Below are positions 55,627 to 64,000 of a DNA stretch of 64,000 nt, in pieces. Source of the DNA: Paludibacterium purpuratum. GTDB lineage: Bacteria; Pseudomonadota; Gammaproteobacteria; Burkholderiales; Chromobacteriaceae. A program made the position numbers and the translations under genes. Every line of letters begins with the position of its first letter. Positions within the stretch are counted from its first letter, which is position 1. The notes below the pieces were generated by a model that saw only the letters and a list, made by a program, of their open reading frames with translations, was not told where the DNA came from and made no database searches. The stretch covers positions 53,905 to 117,904 of the forward strand of contig NZ_SNZP01000015.1 in NCBI RefSeq assembly GCF_004363805.1, written 5' to 3'.

Positions 55627-56200
55627 ATGTGTTGGCGGTACCTGGGTACAGGTAGCAACCCGGTGCGTGGTCGTTGACGACTCCGGTGGCCTGTAGGTAG
55701 GCGTAGATGATGGTCGAGCCGACAAAACGCATGCCGGCCTTCTTCAGCTCGCGGCTGATTTGATCGGAGAGCGGAGAGGTCGCCAGGTGCTGGCGAAGGC
55801 CTGCCGGGCGCAGTACCGGTTGGCCCGCGACGTGATCCCATAACCAGCGCGAAAACGAGCCGTGCTGCGCCTGCATGGCGAGAAACGCCCGGGCGTTGTC
55901 GCGCGTGCTTGCCACTTTTAGGCGGTTGCGGATGATGCCGGGGTCTTGCAGCGCCTGTTCCAGCTCCGAGTCGGTCATGGCGGCCACCCGTACCGGGTCG
56001 AAGTGGTGGAACACACGACGATAACCTTCGCGTCGCTTGAGAATGGTAATCCACGATAAGCCGGCCTGCGCGCCTTCCAGAATCAACATTTCGAACAGAT
56101 GGCGGTCGTCGTGCTGCGGTCGGCCCCATTCCTCGTCGTGATAAGCCTGGTAGAGCGGGTCGTCGCCACACCAGCTGCAACGGGTCGGTTCGGTCGTCAT
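55625..56200 (-). CDS. tag: DNA-3-methyladenine glycosylase I
   Basis: Removes 3-methyladenine from alkylated DNA. The 191 residues start MTTEPTRCSWCGDDPLYQAYHDEEWGRP and include the zinc ligands Cys8 and His21, plus LFEMLILEGAQAGLSWITILKRREGYRRVF and DPGIIRNRLKV, all typical of Tag. The C-terminal His/Cys zinc pair is in NDHAPGCYLYP. Normal length. Convergent with the RTX gene. Confidence 0.95.
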   Translation of the reverse strand: MTTEPTRCSWCGDDPLYQAYHDEEWGRPQHDDRHLFEMLILEGAQAGLSWITILKRREGYRRVFHHFDPVRVAAMTDSELEQALQDPGIIRNRLKVASTRDNARAFLAMQAQHGSFSRWLWDHVAGQPVLRPAGLRQHLATSPLSDQISRELKKAGMRFVGSTIIYAYLQATGVVNDHAPGCYLYPGTANT

Positions 56201-56349
56201 ATGCGCTCCAGGGTATTCGAATGGCGTAGTAGTTTCGCCCGAGTTGCCCGGTTTGGCAATGAACTAAAAAGCCGCCCGGGTGGGGCGGCGGTAGGATCGG
56301 CTTCCGCCGCGAAGGTATCGTGCCCGGCCAATCGCGGTTGAAATCGCTC

Positions 56350-57906
56350 CTACGGGTGGCGGATCAGGTAGTCGAAGGCCCCCAGGCTCGCCTTGGCGCC
56401 TTCGCCCATGGCGATGACGATCTGCTTGAACGGCACGGTGGTGGCGTCGCCGGCGGCGAAGATACCGGGCGCCGAGGTCTGGCCACGAGCGTCGACCTCG
56501 ATTTCGCCGCGTGCGCTCAGTGTCAGGGTGTCCTTCAGCCAGTCGGTGTTTGGCAGCAGGCCGATCTGCACGAAGATGCCTTCCAGTTCGATGGTGCGGT
56601 CGCGGTCAGTGGTGCGATCGCGATAGACCAGGCCGGTCACCTTTTGACCGTCGCCCAGCACTTCGCGTGTCTGTGCCGATTTGATGATCGTGACGTTAGG
56701 CAGACTGGCGAGCTTGGCTTGCAGCACCGCATCGGCGCGCAGCGTGTCGGCGAATTCCAGCAAGGTGACGTGCGAGACGATGCCGGCCAGGTCGATGGCC
56801 GCCTCCACGCCGGAGTTGCCGCCACCGATCACCGCCACGCGCTTGCCCTTGAACAGCGGGCCATCGCAATGCGGGCAGAAGGCCACGCCGCGGTTCTTGT
56901 ACTCAGCTTCGCCGGGTACGTTCATTTCGCGCCAGCGCGCACCGGTGGCCAGGATCACCGCCCGGCTCTTGAGCACCGCGCCGCTTTCCAAATGGACCTC
57001 GGCCAGTCGGCCGTCCTGTGCCGGCACCAGTTTCTTGGCGCGCTGCAGATTGATGACGTCGACGTCGTAGTCCTTGACGTGCTGCTCCAGCGCCACGCCC
57101 AGTTTCGGCCCTTCGGTGCGGCTGACCGAGATGAAGTTTTCGATGGCCAGCGTGTCGAGCACCTGGCCGCCGAAGCGCTCGGCCACCACCCCGGTGCGAA
57201 TGCCCTTGCGCGCGGCATAGATCGCTGCCGCCGAGCCGGCCGGGCCGCCACCGACTACCAGTACTTCGAACGGCTCGGCATCTTGCAGCCGTGCCCGGGC
57301 GCGCTCGGCGCTGGCGTCGTTGTCGACCTTGGCCAGAATCTCTTCCAGTCCCATACGGCCGTTGCCGAACGGTTGACCGTTCAGGTAGACGGCCGGTACC
57401 CCCATGATCTGCCGGGCTTCGACTTCGTCCTGGAACAAGGCGCCATCGATCATCACGCTGGTGACCGACGGGTTGTTCAATGCCATCAGGTTCAGCGCCT
57501 GTACGACGTCCGGGCAGTTGTGGCAGCTAAGCGAAATGAACACTTCGAAGTTGAGCGGTCCGGTCAGTTCACCGATTTGCTCTAACAATGCGGCGTCTAC
57601 CTTGGCCGGGTGGCCACCGGTCTGCAGTAGCGCCAGCACCAGCGAGGTGAATTCGTGGCCCAGCGGAATGCCGGCGAAGACGATGCGGCCTGGCGCCTCG
57701 GGACGGCCGACGCGGAAGGATGGGCGACGCACGTCCTGGCCGTCGCTCTTGAGCGTGACCAGCGGCGACAAGGCGGCGATTTCTTGCAGCAACTCGAACA
57801 TTTCGCGCGATTTGGCGCTGTCGTCCAGCGAGGCGATGAGTTCGACCGGTTGAACCAGGCGGGTCAGATAGTTTTGCAATTGGTTTTTGATGTTGGCGTC
57901 GAGCAT
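56350..57906 (-). CDS. ahpF: Alkyl hydroperoxide reductase subunit F
   Basis: NADH-dependent flavoprotein disulfide reductase that recycles AhpC. The 518 residues have an N-terminal thioredoxin-like domain (about 1-200) with CHNC (Cys128, Cys131), then the TrxR-like part with FAD motif [29 protein letters not shown] as the redox cysteine pair, NAD motif [18 protein letters not shown] and a C-terminal [16 protein letters not shown]. The ATG at 57906 has GGAGA before it and yields the AhpF start [10 protein letters not shown]. Downstream of ahpC. Confidence 0.96.
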   Translation of the reverse strand: MLDANIKNQLQNYLTRLVQPVELIASLDDSAKSREMFELLQEIAALSPLVTLKSDGQDVRRPSFRVGRPEAPGRIVFAGIPLGHEFTSLVLALLQTGGHPAKVDAALLEQIGELTGPLNFEVFISLSCHNCPDVVQALNLMALNNPSVTSVMIDGALFQDEVEARQIMGVPAVYLNGQPFGNGRMGLEEILAKVDNDASAERARARLQDAEPFEVLVVGGGPAGSAAAIYAARKGIRTGVVAERFGGQVLDTLAIENFISVSRTEGPKLGVALEQHVKDYDVDVINLQRAKKLVPAQDGRLAEVHLESGAVLKSRAVILATGARWREMNVPGEAEYKNRGVAFCPHCDGPLFKGKRVAVIGGGNSGVEAAIDLAGIVSHVTLLEFADTLRADAVLQAKLASLPNVTIIKSAQTREVLGDGQKVTGLVYRDRTTDRDRTIELEGIFVQIGLLPNTDWLKDTLTLSARGEIEVDARGQTSAPGIFAAGDATTVPFKQIVIAMGEGAKASLGAFDYLIRHP

Positions 57907-58010
57907 GGTGTTCTCCAGTGCGGTTTGCATGTCAATGGCACGGGCAAGGCGCGGGCCTTGCCGCTGCCATCGGCGGGTGCCGCCGGGGTGCGAGGCCCCG
58001 GCGGGCGTAG

Positions 58011-58034
58011 GGTGCGTTCGCGAAGCAACGCACC
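58011..58034. repeat. Intergenic hairpin repeat in the ahpC-ahpF gap
   Basis: GGTGCGTT, loop CGCGAAGC, AACGCACC. It is closely related to the copy after hydA (63813-63836), with the same loop. Such repeats (GTAGGGTGCGTTCGCG...) are dispersed elements in proteobacterial genomes; here it might weaken ahpF expression relative to ahpC. Confidence 0.7.
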
Positions 58035-58044
58035 AACGACTGCT

Positions 58045-58614
58045 TTAGATCTTGCCGACCAGATCCAGCGACGGAGCCAGGGTGGCTTCGCCTTCCTTCC
58101 ACTTGGCCGGGCAGACTTCACCCGGGTGGCTGGCGACGTATTGCGCGGCCTTGACCTTGCGCAGCAGCTCGCTGGCGTCGCGGCCGATGCCGCCGGCGTT
58201 GATCTCGATGATCTGGATCTTGCCTTCCGGGTCGATGACGAAGGTGCCGCGTTCGGCCAGGCCTTCTTCTTCGATCATCACGCCGAAGTTGCGCGACAGC
58301 GTGCCGGTCGGATCGCCCAGCATCGGGTACTGGATTTTGCGGATGGTGTCCGAGCTGTCGTGCCAGGCCTTGTGGGTGAAGTGGGTGTCGGTCGAAACCG
58401 AGTAGATTTCCACGCCCATCTTCTGGAATTCGGCGTAATTGTCGGCCAGGTCGCCCAGCTCGGTCGGGCAGACGAAGGTGAAGTCGGCCGGGTAGAAGAA
58501 GACCACCGACCACTTGCCTTTCAGGTCGGCGTCGGAAACCGGCGCGAAGTTGCCGTTGTGGAAGGCGGTGGTGTTGAAGGGCTTGATTTCGGTGTTGATC
58601 AGCGAGGTGGACAT
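58045..58614 (-). CDS. ahpC: Alkyl hydroperoxide reductase subunit C (peroxiredoxin)
   Basis: Typical 2-Cys peroxiredoxin that reduces H2O2 and organic peroxides. The 189 residues contain the peroxidatic Cys49 in [11 protein letters not shown] and the resolving Cys168 in [21 protein letters not shown] is the usual start, with AGGAG before the ATG at 58614 (the frame is open upstream to 58671). First gene of the ahpC-ahpF operon. Confidence 0.96.
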   Translation of the reverse strand: MSTSLINTEIKPFNTTAFHNGNFAPVSDADLKGKWSVVFFYPADFTFVCPTELGDLADNYAEFQKMGVEIYSVSTDTHFTHKAWHDSSDTIRKIQYPMLGDPTGTLSRNFGVMIEEEGLAERGTFVIDPEGKIQIIEINAGGIGRDASELLRKVKAAQYVASHPGEVCPAKWKEGEATLAPSLDLVGKI

Positions 58615-58672
58615 CGTGTTTCTCCTATCGGGTTGAGCAAGTTCGGCGTTTGCCGTCGTGTTGCTATGCATG

Positions 58673-58709
58673 ATATGGAGAAACTATTGATGCGTATATT
58701 TGATTGTAT
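58673..58709. promoter_or_regulatory. Possible OxyR site before ahpC
   Basis: Compared with ATAG-N7-CTAT-N7-ATAG-N7-CTAT, the plus strand reads ATAT-N7-CTAT-N7-TATA-N7-GTAT: about 10 of 16 positions fit, with one element failing. Position is right for activation of ahpC, but the match alone is weak. Confidence 0.25.
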
Positions 58710-58731
58710 TTAATCTATCGATTGGCCTTGG

Positions 58732-59772
58732 CTATCGCCGTTTCGCGCGCCGTCCTTCGCGCGGCAGCCAAGGTTGCAAGCGGATGTAGATCAGGGCGCC
58801 GAGGCCCGCGATGGCGCAACCGACGATGGAGTTCTCCACCCGGGCGATGGCAAGCAGGGTCGATGCCTGCGGATAACCGAAGTCGAGCAAGACCATGACC
58901 AATGCGGTGATCGGTACCACGGCCATCCAGTAGCTGCGGTTGAGCAGCAGGGCGGTGCCGGCGCCCAGTAGCACCGAAATCAGCGCAAGCCACGTGTCGT
59001 CGTGACACCAGGTCAGTACCGCCCAGCCGACCAAGGAGCCCAAGAGCGAGCCCGCCAAGCGCTGGATCAGCTTGGCGATGCTCAATTGCGGGTCGTAGAC
59101 CGTGACGATGGCGATGGTCAGCGGCACCCAGTAGGCGCGGGTCAAACCCAGGCCGTAGCCGACGGCGTAGCCGGCCAGGATCTTGCTGGCGAAGTAGAAG
59201 GTGAAATAGCCGTTGCTATGGCGCCGGCGCAGGAGGCGGCTGATGGCTTCGAACAGCATCGGCCCGAACTGTTTTTCCGGGCGGCCGGCGAGCCATCGGT
59301 CGATCAGCACCGACAAGATGCCGGTCAGACCGCCCAAGAGCAGGTAGGTGCCGGCCAGCGGCGACAGCCGCGGATCGCTGTTGCCGAACAGAAAGGCGAT
59401 CAGCCAGTACTTGCTCATCAACTCGACCGAAGTGCCGGTACCCTGCAGCCAGCCGGCCAACAAAGAGAATGCCAGCAGGAAGGCCAGCGGCGCACCCGGC
59501 ACCCAGCGGCCGACGTAACCGGCGATGCCGCACAACAGCATGCCCACCGTCATATAGACGATGGCGACCAGGCGCTCGGCGGTCGGCCCGCCGTTGTCGA
59601 CGAACATCGAGTACAAACCGGCGACGCCGCCGTAGACCGCCGGCAGAAATTCGCCGCGCCAGATGGCGATGAACAGCGGCAGGCCGATGGCGATGGACAC
59701 GCGCAGTGCGCGACGCCAATTGGGCGGCTGGTTGCGGTCGAAGGTCAGGGTTTGGCTAAGCAGCGTGCGCAT
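58732..59772 (-). CDS. FUSC family inner membrane protein
   Basis: A 346-residue membrane protein with about ten hydrophobic segments in two sets. The family (YccS/AaeB-like fusaric-acid resistance) typically exports aromatic acids or works in tripartite pumps. Here the N-terminal set includes GVAGLYSMFVDNGGPTAERLVAIVYMTVGMLLCGIAGYVG, and a second set is at about 225-335. No membrane fusion protein or outer membrane partner is nearby. The ATG at 59772 starts the first hydrophobic set. Confidence 0.8.
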   Translation of the reverse strand: MRTLLSQTLTFDRNQPPNWRRALRVSIAIGLPLFIAIWRGEFLPAVYGGVAGLYSMFVDNGGPTAERLVAIVYMTVGMLLCGIAGYVGRWVPGAPLAFLLAFSLLAGWLQGTGTSVELMSKYWLIAFLFGNSDPRLSPLAGTYLLLGGLTGILSVLIDRWLAGRPEKQFGPMLFEAISRLLRRRHSNGYFTFYFASKILAGYAVGYGLGLTRAYWVPLTIAIVTVYDPQLSIAKLIQRLAGSLLGSLVGWAVLTWCHDDTWLALISVLLGAGTALLLNRSYWMAVVPITALVMVLLDFGYPQASTLLAIARVENSIVGCAIAGLGALIYIRLQPWLPREGRRAKRR

Positions 59773-59998
59773 CGGTATGGACGATTTTGTATGGTGTTCG
59801 GTGCGGCACAGTAAAACAAAAGCGCTGCCGAGGAAAGCCCTGGCGCGGCTGGGATCATAAGCCTTGTGGCATATCAACAAAATCGCTAACCCGCTGGCCT
59901 ATGATTTGTGGCAAAGCTGTCCGGTTTGGCGCGTGCGCTGCCGGTTTTCTCGGCTGTCGTGCCCCTCGCGAGTTAACTTTCCCCCGAAAGGGTTTTCC

Positions 59999-61981
59999 AT
60001 GACTTATCCGCTATACGGGATATGGGATGGCAAGCGGTATGACTATCGCCGCAAGGCGCCAGCCGAGCCGGTTACGGTGGTCGCCGGGCTTGAGGCGCTG
60101 ATGCCTGACAATCCCACGCGTGCTTTCATCGCCGACCGCGGTTTCCTGGTGTTCGACGGCGGGGCCAACCTGGCCCAAGTCTTCCTACAGCACATGACGC
60201 GCGCGGCGCAGGAGTCCTGCGGCCGCTGTACGCCGTGCCGCGTCGGTACGCAGCGTTTGCGCGACCTGTTGCATGTCTTTGCCTACGACGAAGCCGGCAC
60301 CGAGGTGCTGGATGAAATGGAGGCGCTGGCGCTGCAGGTCACCGAGACCTCGCTGTGCGGCATGGGCCAGACCTGTGCTAAGGCGTTGTGGCAGGCGCTA
60401 CGCGAGTTTCGCGACCAATTCCGCCCGCTGACGGTGGCGCAGTGCGCGCAAACGCCAGGCCATTTCAGCTATACCACCGCGCCTTGTATCGAAGTGTGTC
60501 CGTCCAAGGTGGATGTGCCCAAGTACATCGATGGCGTCAAGGGCGGCAAATTCGACTATGCGCTGGGCGTGGTGCTGGAAAAATACTCGATGGCCGCCAC
60601 CTGCGGCCGTGTTTGCGTGCGTTTCTGCGAAGACGCCTGCCGCCGCAAGGCGGTGGACGGGCCGGTCGGTATCCGCATGCTCAAGCGCTATGCCGCCGAC
60701 GTGGCTTTGTCGGGCGGTAAGGCGCTGGAAATTCCGTTGCCTGACGTCCGGCGCGATGAGCGCGTGGCGGTGATCGGCGCCGGGCCGGCCGGTATCACCT
60801 GTGCCTACAAGCTGTTGCTCGACGGCTTCCAGGTCGACCTGTTCGATGCGCAGAAGTCGGCCGGCGGCATGGCCTCGGTCGGGATTCCGAGTTACCGCCT
60901 GCCCAAGGACGTCCTCAAGGCGGAAACCGAAACCCTGATCCGCCATCTGGGCGGTCGCTTCTTCTTCGACAAGGCACTCGGCCGCGACTTCACCTTGGAC
61001 GAGTTGTGGGCGCAGGGCTATCGGGCGATCTTCCTGGGTTATGGCGCCAGCCAAGGCACGCTGCTTGGCGTGAAGAACGAAGATCCGTCGCTGGCGGGCT
61101 ATGTGTCCGGCGTCGATTTTCTGCTCAAGGTGCATAAATTCGTCGAATACGGTTTGCCGTACGACGTGACCGGCGACGTGGTGGTGGTCGGCGGCGGTAA
61201 CGTTGCGATGGACTGCGTGCGCTCGGCCAAACGCATGGGCGCGCGCTCGGTGCATCTGGTCTATCGCCGTACTGTCGAGGATATGCCGGCCGAGCGCGAT
61301 GAAGTGATCGCCTGCGGCCAGGAGGGCATCCATTTCCACTGCCTGAGCAATCCGTCGTCGTTGGTGATCGAAAATGGTCGGGTGGTGGGGGTGGAACTGC
61401 TGACCATGCGCCAAACCGAGCTCGACGCGCGCGGCCGGCGCGGGGTCGAACCGGTGCCGGGCACCGAACACGTGATGCCTTGCGACTTGGTGGTCGCCGC
61501 CATCGGTCAGCAGGTCGACCGGGCGGTGTTGCGACCCGAAGACGGCATTCAGCTCGATAAGTGGCACTGCATCACGGTCAATCCGGATACGCTGGAAACG
61601 ACCCGGCGTGGCGTTTTTGCCGGTGGCGACTGCGTACTCGGCCCATTGACCCTGGTCAACGCGCTGGATCATGGTGACCGGGCGGCGGCCAGTATCCGCG
61701 AATACCTGCTGACCGGCGATGTCGTCATCAAGCCCGAGGCGCGCATGCAGCAACTGCTGGCGGCCAACAAGCTGCTGCTTGACGAGCCGGTGGCGGTGCC
61801 GCCGTCGCCGCGCGAGCGGGCGCATGTGCCGGAGTTGCCGGCCGAGACGCGAGTGCGCCATTTCAAAGAAGTGGATGGCTGTCTGAGCAAAGCGGCCGCC
61901 TACGAAGAAGCCAAGCGCTGCCTGCGTTGCTATCGCGTTTATTCGCTTTCGACCGCGCGCCCGCTGGCGCACGCCGAGTAA
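59999..61981 (+). CDS. NuoF-like/GltD-like fused oxidoreductase, electron partner of the [FeFe] hydrogenase
   Basis: A 660-residue fusion. Residues about 40-135 match the C-terminal 4Fe-4S part of NuoF (QESCGRCTPCRVG with Cys74, 77, 80 and SLCGMGQTC with Cys120), without the FMN/NADH domain. Residues about 160-660 are GltD-like: N-terminal cysteines for two 4Fe-4S clusters (IEVCPSKVDVPKYI, CGRVCVRFCEDACRRK), FAD motif VIGAGPAGITCAY and NAD(P) motif VVVVGGGNVAMDCVRSAKRMGA. It should pass electrons between NAD(P)H and HydA. The ATG at 59999 has GAAAGGG before it; the next gene starts 10 bp after its stop. Confidence 0.88.
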   Translation: MTYPLYGIWDGKRYDYRRKAPAEPVTVVAGLEALMPDNPTRAFIADRGFLVFDGGANLAQVFLQHMTRAAQESCGRCTPCRVGTQRLRDLLHVFAYDEAGTEVLDEMEALALQVTETSLCGMGQTCAKALWQALREFRDQFRPLTVAQCAQTPGHFSYTTAPCIEVCPSKVDVPKYIDGVKGGKFDYALGVVLEKYSMAATCGRVCVRFCEDACRRKAVDGPVGIRMLKRYAADVALSGGKALEIPLPDVRRDERVAVIGAGPAGITCAYKLLLDGFQVDLFDAQKSAGGMASVGIPSYRLPKDVLKAETETLIRHLGGRFFFDKALGRDFTLDELWAQGYRAIFLGYGASQGTLLGVKNEDPSLAGYVSGVDFLLKVHKFVEYGLPYDVTGDVVVVGGGNVAMDCVRSAKRMGARSVHLVYRRTVEDMPAERDEVIACGQEGIHFHCLSNPSSLVIENGRVVGVELLTMRQTELDARGRRGVEPVPGTEHVMPCDLVVAAIGQQVDRAVLRPEDGIQLDKWHCITVNPDTLETTRRGVFAGGDCVLGPLTLVNALDHGDRAAASIREYLLTGDVVIKPEARMQQLLAANKLLLDEPVAVPPSPRERAHVPELPAETRVRHFKEVDGCLSKAAAYEEAKRCLRCYRVYSLSTARPLAHAE

Positions 61982-61991
61982 GGAGGCCGCC

Positions 61992-63785
61992 ATGCAAGCA
62001 TCGATCAATGGACAAAGTTACCAGTTCAAGCCCGGGCAGACCATTTTGCAGGTGGCGCGCGAGCACGACATCTTTATTCCGACACTGTGCGAGCTCAACG
62101 ATATCGACCACGCGCCCGGCACGTGCCGGGTCTGTCTGGTGGAAGTGCAGGCGGACGGCGTGCCCACGCGCTACTTGACCGCTTGCGATACCCCGCTGCA
62201 GGAGGGGTGGCAGGTGCTGACACGCAGTGCCAAAGTACAAGAGATGCGGCGCCTGCAGTTGGAAATGACCATGGCCGATCATCATCAGTCATGCTCGACC
62301 TGTAAACGCAACGGCAATTGCGAGCTGCTGGCGGTCGCTAACTCGGTCGGTTTGACCGAGGTGCGCTTCCACTACACGCAGGGATGGGAGAACGACGAGC
62401 CGGTGGACGAGGGACAGGCGATCATCTACGACCGTAGTCGTTGTATTCGCTGTCAGCGTTGCGTGGCGGTGTGCCGTAACGTGCAAAACATCGATTCGCT
62501 GGAGTTGGCCGGATGGGGGAGTACCGCCGGTATTCGCCTCAAGGGCGGTTCGGTCGAGCCGTCGCCCTGCGTGACTTGCGGTCAGTGCGTGATGGTCTGT
62601 CCGACCGGCGCGCTGTCGGAGCGCGACCAGACCCAGGAGGTGCTGGATTATCTGGCCGATCCGGCCATCACCACGGTGTTCCAGATGGCGCCGGCCATTC
62701 GTGTCGGCTTCGGCGAGGAGTTCGGCTTGCCGCCGGGACTCAATGTCGAGGGGCAGATCATCGCCGCGCTGCGCAAGCTCGGCGCCGACATCATTCTCGA
62801 TACCAACTTCGGCGCCGACGTGGTGATCATGGAGGAGGGTACGGAACTCTTGGGCCGGCTGCGCCAAAAGAAAAGCCCGACTTTTACCTCCTGTTGTCCG
62901 GCCTGGATCACCTTCATCGAGAAACACTATCCGGACATGCGCCCCATGTTGTCGTCGACGCGCTCGCCGCAGCAGACGTTGGGCGTGATCGCCAAGACCT
63001 ATCTGGCCGAACGGCGCGGCATCGAGCCCGCGAACATGCGCGTGGTGTCGATCATGCCGTGCACGGCCAAGAAGGAAGAGGCGCGCCGGCCGGAGCTCGG
63101 TCACGACGGTCGGCCGGATGTGGACGTCGTACTGACCATGCGCGAGTTCGCCCATCTGCTGCGGCGCGAAGGGATTGATCTCAAGCATATGGAGCCATCG
63201 GCCTACGACGATCCGTATATGAGCGAGTACTCCGGCGCCGGCGCGATTTTCGCCACCACCGGCGGGGTGATGGAGGCGGCGTTACGCACGATGTACTACG
63301 TGGTCAACGGCAAAGAGCTGGAGCATGTGGAAATCGGTCAATTGCGCGGCTTCGAGAACGTGCGCACCGCACACGTCAACCTTGGCGGAGAGTTCGGCGA
63401 GATCAAAGTGGCGATGTGCCACGGGCTGAAAGGCACGCGGGAATTGGTGGAGGAGATCCGTGCCGGGCGCATGGATTTCGACTTCGTCGAAGTCATGGCC
63501 TGCCCGGGCGGCTGTGTCGACGGCGGCGGCACGTTGCGTTCCAAGAAGGCGTACCTGCCGTACGCGCTCAAGCGTCGAGCCACGCTGTACGACATCGATC
63601 GCCACACCAAGGCGCGCCAGTCGCACAACAACCAGCAGGTGCAGCGCTTGTATGCCGAATTCCTGGGGGCGCCGCACTCGGAGAAGGCGCACCACCTGCT
63701 GCATACCAGCTATCGCGACCGCAGTTGTGTCCGTCCGGCCGACATCGAGGCGGCCTGGGACGAACAGGCGGAAGAAGGCAAGTAG
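61992..63785 (+). CDS. hydA: [FeFe]-hydrogenase catalytic subunit, group A (glutamate-synthase-linked type)
   Basis: A 597-residue hydrogenase. The N-terminus holds a 2Fe-2S domain (Cys33, 45, 48, 65), a His-ligated 4Fe-4S site (His97, Cys101, 104, 110) and two 4Fe-4S clusters (CIRCQRCVAVC at 151-161, CVTCGQCVMVC at 193-203). The H-cluster motifs are L1 TSCCPAW (Cys301, Cys302), L2 MPCTAKKEE (Cys357) and L3 EVMACPGGCVDGGG (Cys504, Cys508), so all ligands are present. L3 continues TLRSKKAY instead of the usual GGGQP. The enzyme needs HydE, HydF and HydG, which are not in the window. Ribosome binding site AAGGAGG. Confidence 0.95.
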   Translation: MQASINGQSYQFKPGQTILQVAREHDIFIPTLCELNDIDHAPGTCRVCLVEVQADGVPTRYLTACDTPLQEGWQVLTRSAKVQEMRRLQLEMTMADHHQSCSTCKRNGNCELLAVANSVGLTEVRFHYTQGWENDEPVDEGQAIIYDRSRCIRCQRCVAVCRNVQNIDSLELAGWGSTAGIRLKGGSVEPSPCVTCGQCVMVCPTGALSERDQTQEVLDYLADPAITTVFQMAPAIRVGFGEEFGLPPGLNVEGQIIAALRKLGADIILDTNFGADVVIMEEGTELLGRLRQKKSPTFTSCCPAWITFIEKHYPDMRPMLSSTRSPQQTLGVIAKTYLAERRGIEPANMRVVSIMPCTAKKEEARRPELGHDGRPDVDVVLTMREFAHLLRREGIDLKHMEPSAYDDPYMSEYSGAGAIFATTGGVMEAALRTMYYVVNGKELEHVEIGQLRGFENVRTAHVNLGGEFGEIKVAMCHGLKGTRELVEEIRAGRMDFDFVEVMACPGGCVDGGGTLRSKKAYLPYALKRRATLYDIDRHTKARQSHNNQQVQRLYAEFLGAPHSEKAHHLLHTSYRDRSCVRPADIEAAWDEQAEEGK

Positions 63786-63793
63786 GCGCAGCT

Positions 63794-63883
63794 GTAGGGT
63801 GCGTTCGCGTAGGATGCGTTCGCGAAGCAACGCATCAACCTCTGTATCTGCATGGCGGGTTGCCTTCGGCGAACCCACCCTAC
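63794..63883. repeat. Composite intergenic repeat after hydA
   Basis: Two tandem 15-bp units (GTAGGGTGCGTTCGC, GTAGGATGCGTTCGC), a hairpin GATGCGTT-CGCGAAGC-AACGCATC (63813-63836) and a second one built on GGGTT/AACCC, closed by ACCCTAC. The ends GTAGGGT and ACCCTAC are inverted. Related to the copy at 58011-58034; no coding content. Confidence 0.75.
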
Positions 63884-63905
63884 GAAAATTCATCCACGGC
63901 CGCTT

Positions 63906-64000
63906 TGAACTGACCCCAATAAGTTGGACAGTTTGCTGCTAGGCTTGCCAGGCCTGAGTTCTGTACCTTACAGGACTCAGGCCTTTTAGCTTGAGCTTGA
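63906..64000 (-). mobile_element. 3' end of an IS3-family (IS150-group-like) insertion sequence
   Basis: The terminal repeat begins TGAACTGACCCCAATAAG and continues TTGGACA, as in IS150-group IS3 elements. Immediately inside lies the 3' end of a transposase gene on the minus strand. The element extends beyond the right edge. It sits 120 bp after hydA, with the intergenic repeat between. Confidence 0.85.
63939..64000 (-). CDS. IS3-family transposase OrfB, C-terminal fragment
   Basis: Only 19 residues and the stop (TAG) are inside the window: KLKLKGLSPVRYRTQAWQA. The KLKGLSPVxYRTQ ending is typical of IS150-group OrfB. The DDE catalytic core lies outside. The reverse-complement palindrome GGCCTGAGT / ACTCAGGCC spans this 3' end and may act as a terminator. 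Confidence 0.82.
   Translation of the reverse strand, partial: KLKLKGLSPVRYRTQAWQA

Noticed and set aside
60398..62008. Long minus-strand open frame opposite the NuoF/GltD-like gene
   Set aside because: The plus-strand gene has clear cofactor motifs; the opposite frame has none and a histidine/arginine-rich shadow composition.

Overview
The window reads as a chromosomal segment of a GC-rich betaproteobacterium, most likely order Neisseriales (Chromobacteriaceae-like). I infer this from protein sequence style (RluD with an acidic N-terminal extension next to BamD, two-domain PurL, GlnB-type PII, ApaG, AhpCF) and gene order; the genus cannot be fixed. No rRNA, tRNA, CRISPR array or prophage was seen. 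Coding density is high and many same-strand neighbours overlap by 4 bases (ATGA or GTGA).

Layout. 1-8.3 kb: housekeeping (prfC fragment, pgeF, rluD, bamD, glnB, purL, cdd). 8.5-14.9 kb: an EAL phosphodiesterase with a degenerate GGDEF, prmB, a phosphohexomutase and trpGD. 15.2-24.4 kb: a complete maltose/maltodextrin regulon (LacI-type regulator, maltoporin, GH13 alpha-glucosidase, malK-malE-malF-malG) with three matching operator palindromes. 24.5-32.9 kb: a molybdenum region, with modE-modA-mop-modB-modC behind a textbook ModE operator, then moaC and mobB-moaD-moaE-mobA-moeA. An AAA ATPase lies between the two halves. 32.9-36.5 kb: an orphan sulfate-binding protein with a DUF2325 protein and a truncated EAL-like protein, a small secreted protein, and a GAF plus degenerate-GGDEF protein. 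36.5-44.3 kb: trpE, rpe-SDR-gph, apaG, an Atm1-type ABC exporter and pepD.

44.3-47.8 kb: a magnesium P-type ATPase (mgtA) behind a leader of about 700 bases. The leader carries two short ORFs, each with its own ribosome binding site and each with the acidic-proline sequence EPEP near its N-terminus. It also has mutually exclusive hairpins and terminator-like hairpins. This looks like an independent or very divergent version of the enterobacterial MgtL system and is the most novel-looking element here.

47.8-55.6 kb: a three-gene amino-acid cluster (YheO-type regulator, fold-type II PLP dehydratase, mu-crystallin-family reductase) that resembles the BhcB/BhcD pair, a small ribbon-helix-helix-like gene pair, a LoiP-like M48 protease, psuK-psuG and an RTX-repeat protein. 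55.6-64 kb: tag, ahpC-ahpF, a FUSC membrane protein, then a two-gene [FeFe]-hydrogenase operon (a NuoF/GltD-like diaphorase fusion plus HydA) of the glutamate-synthase-linked type. The window ends in an intergenic repeat and the 3' end of an IS3-family element.
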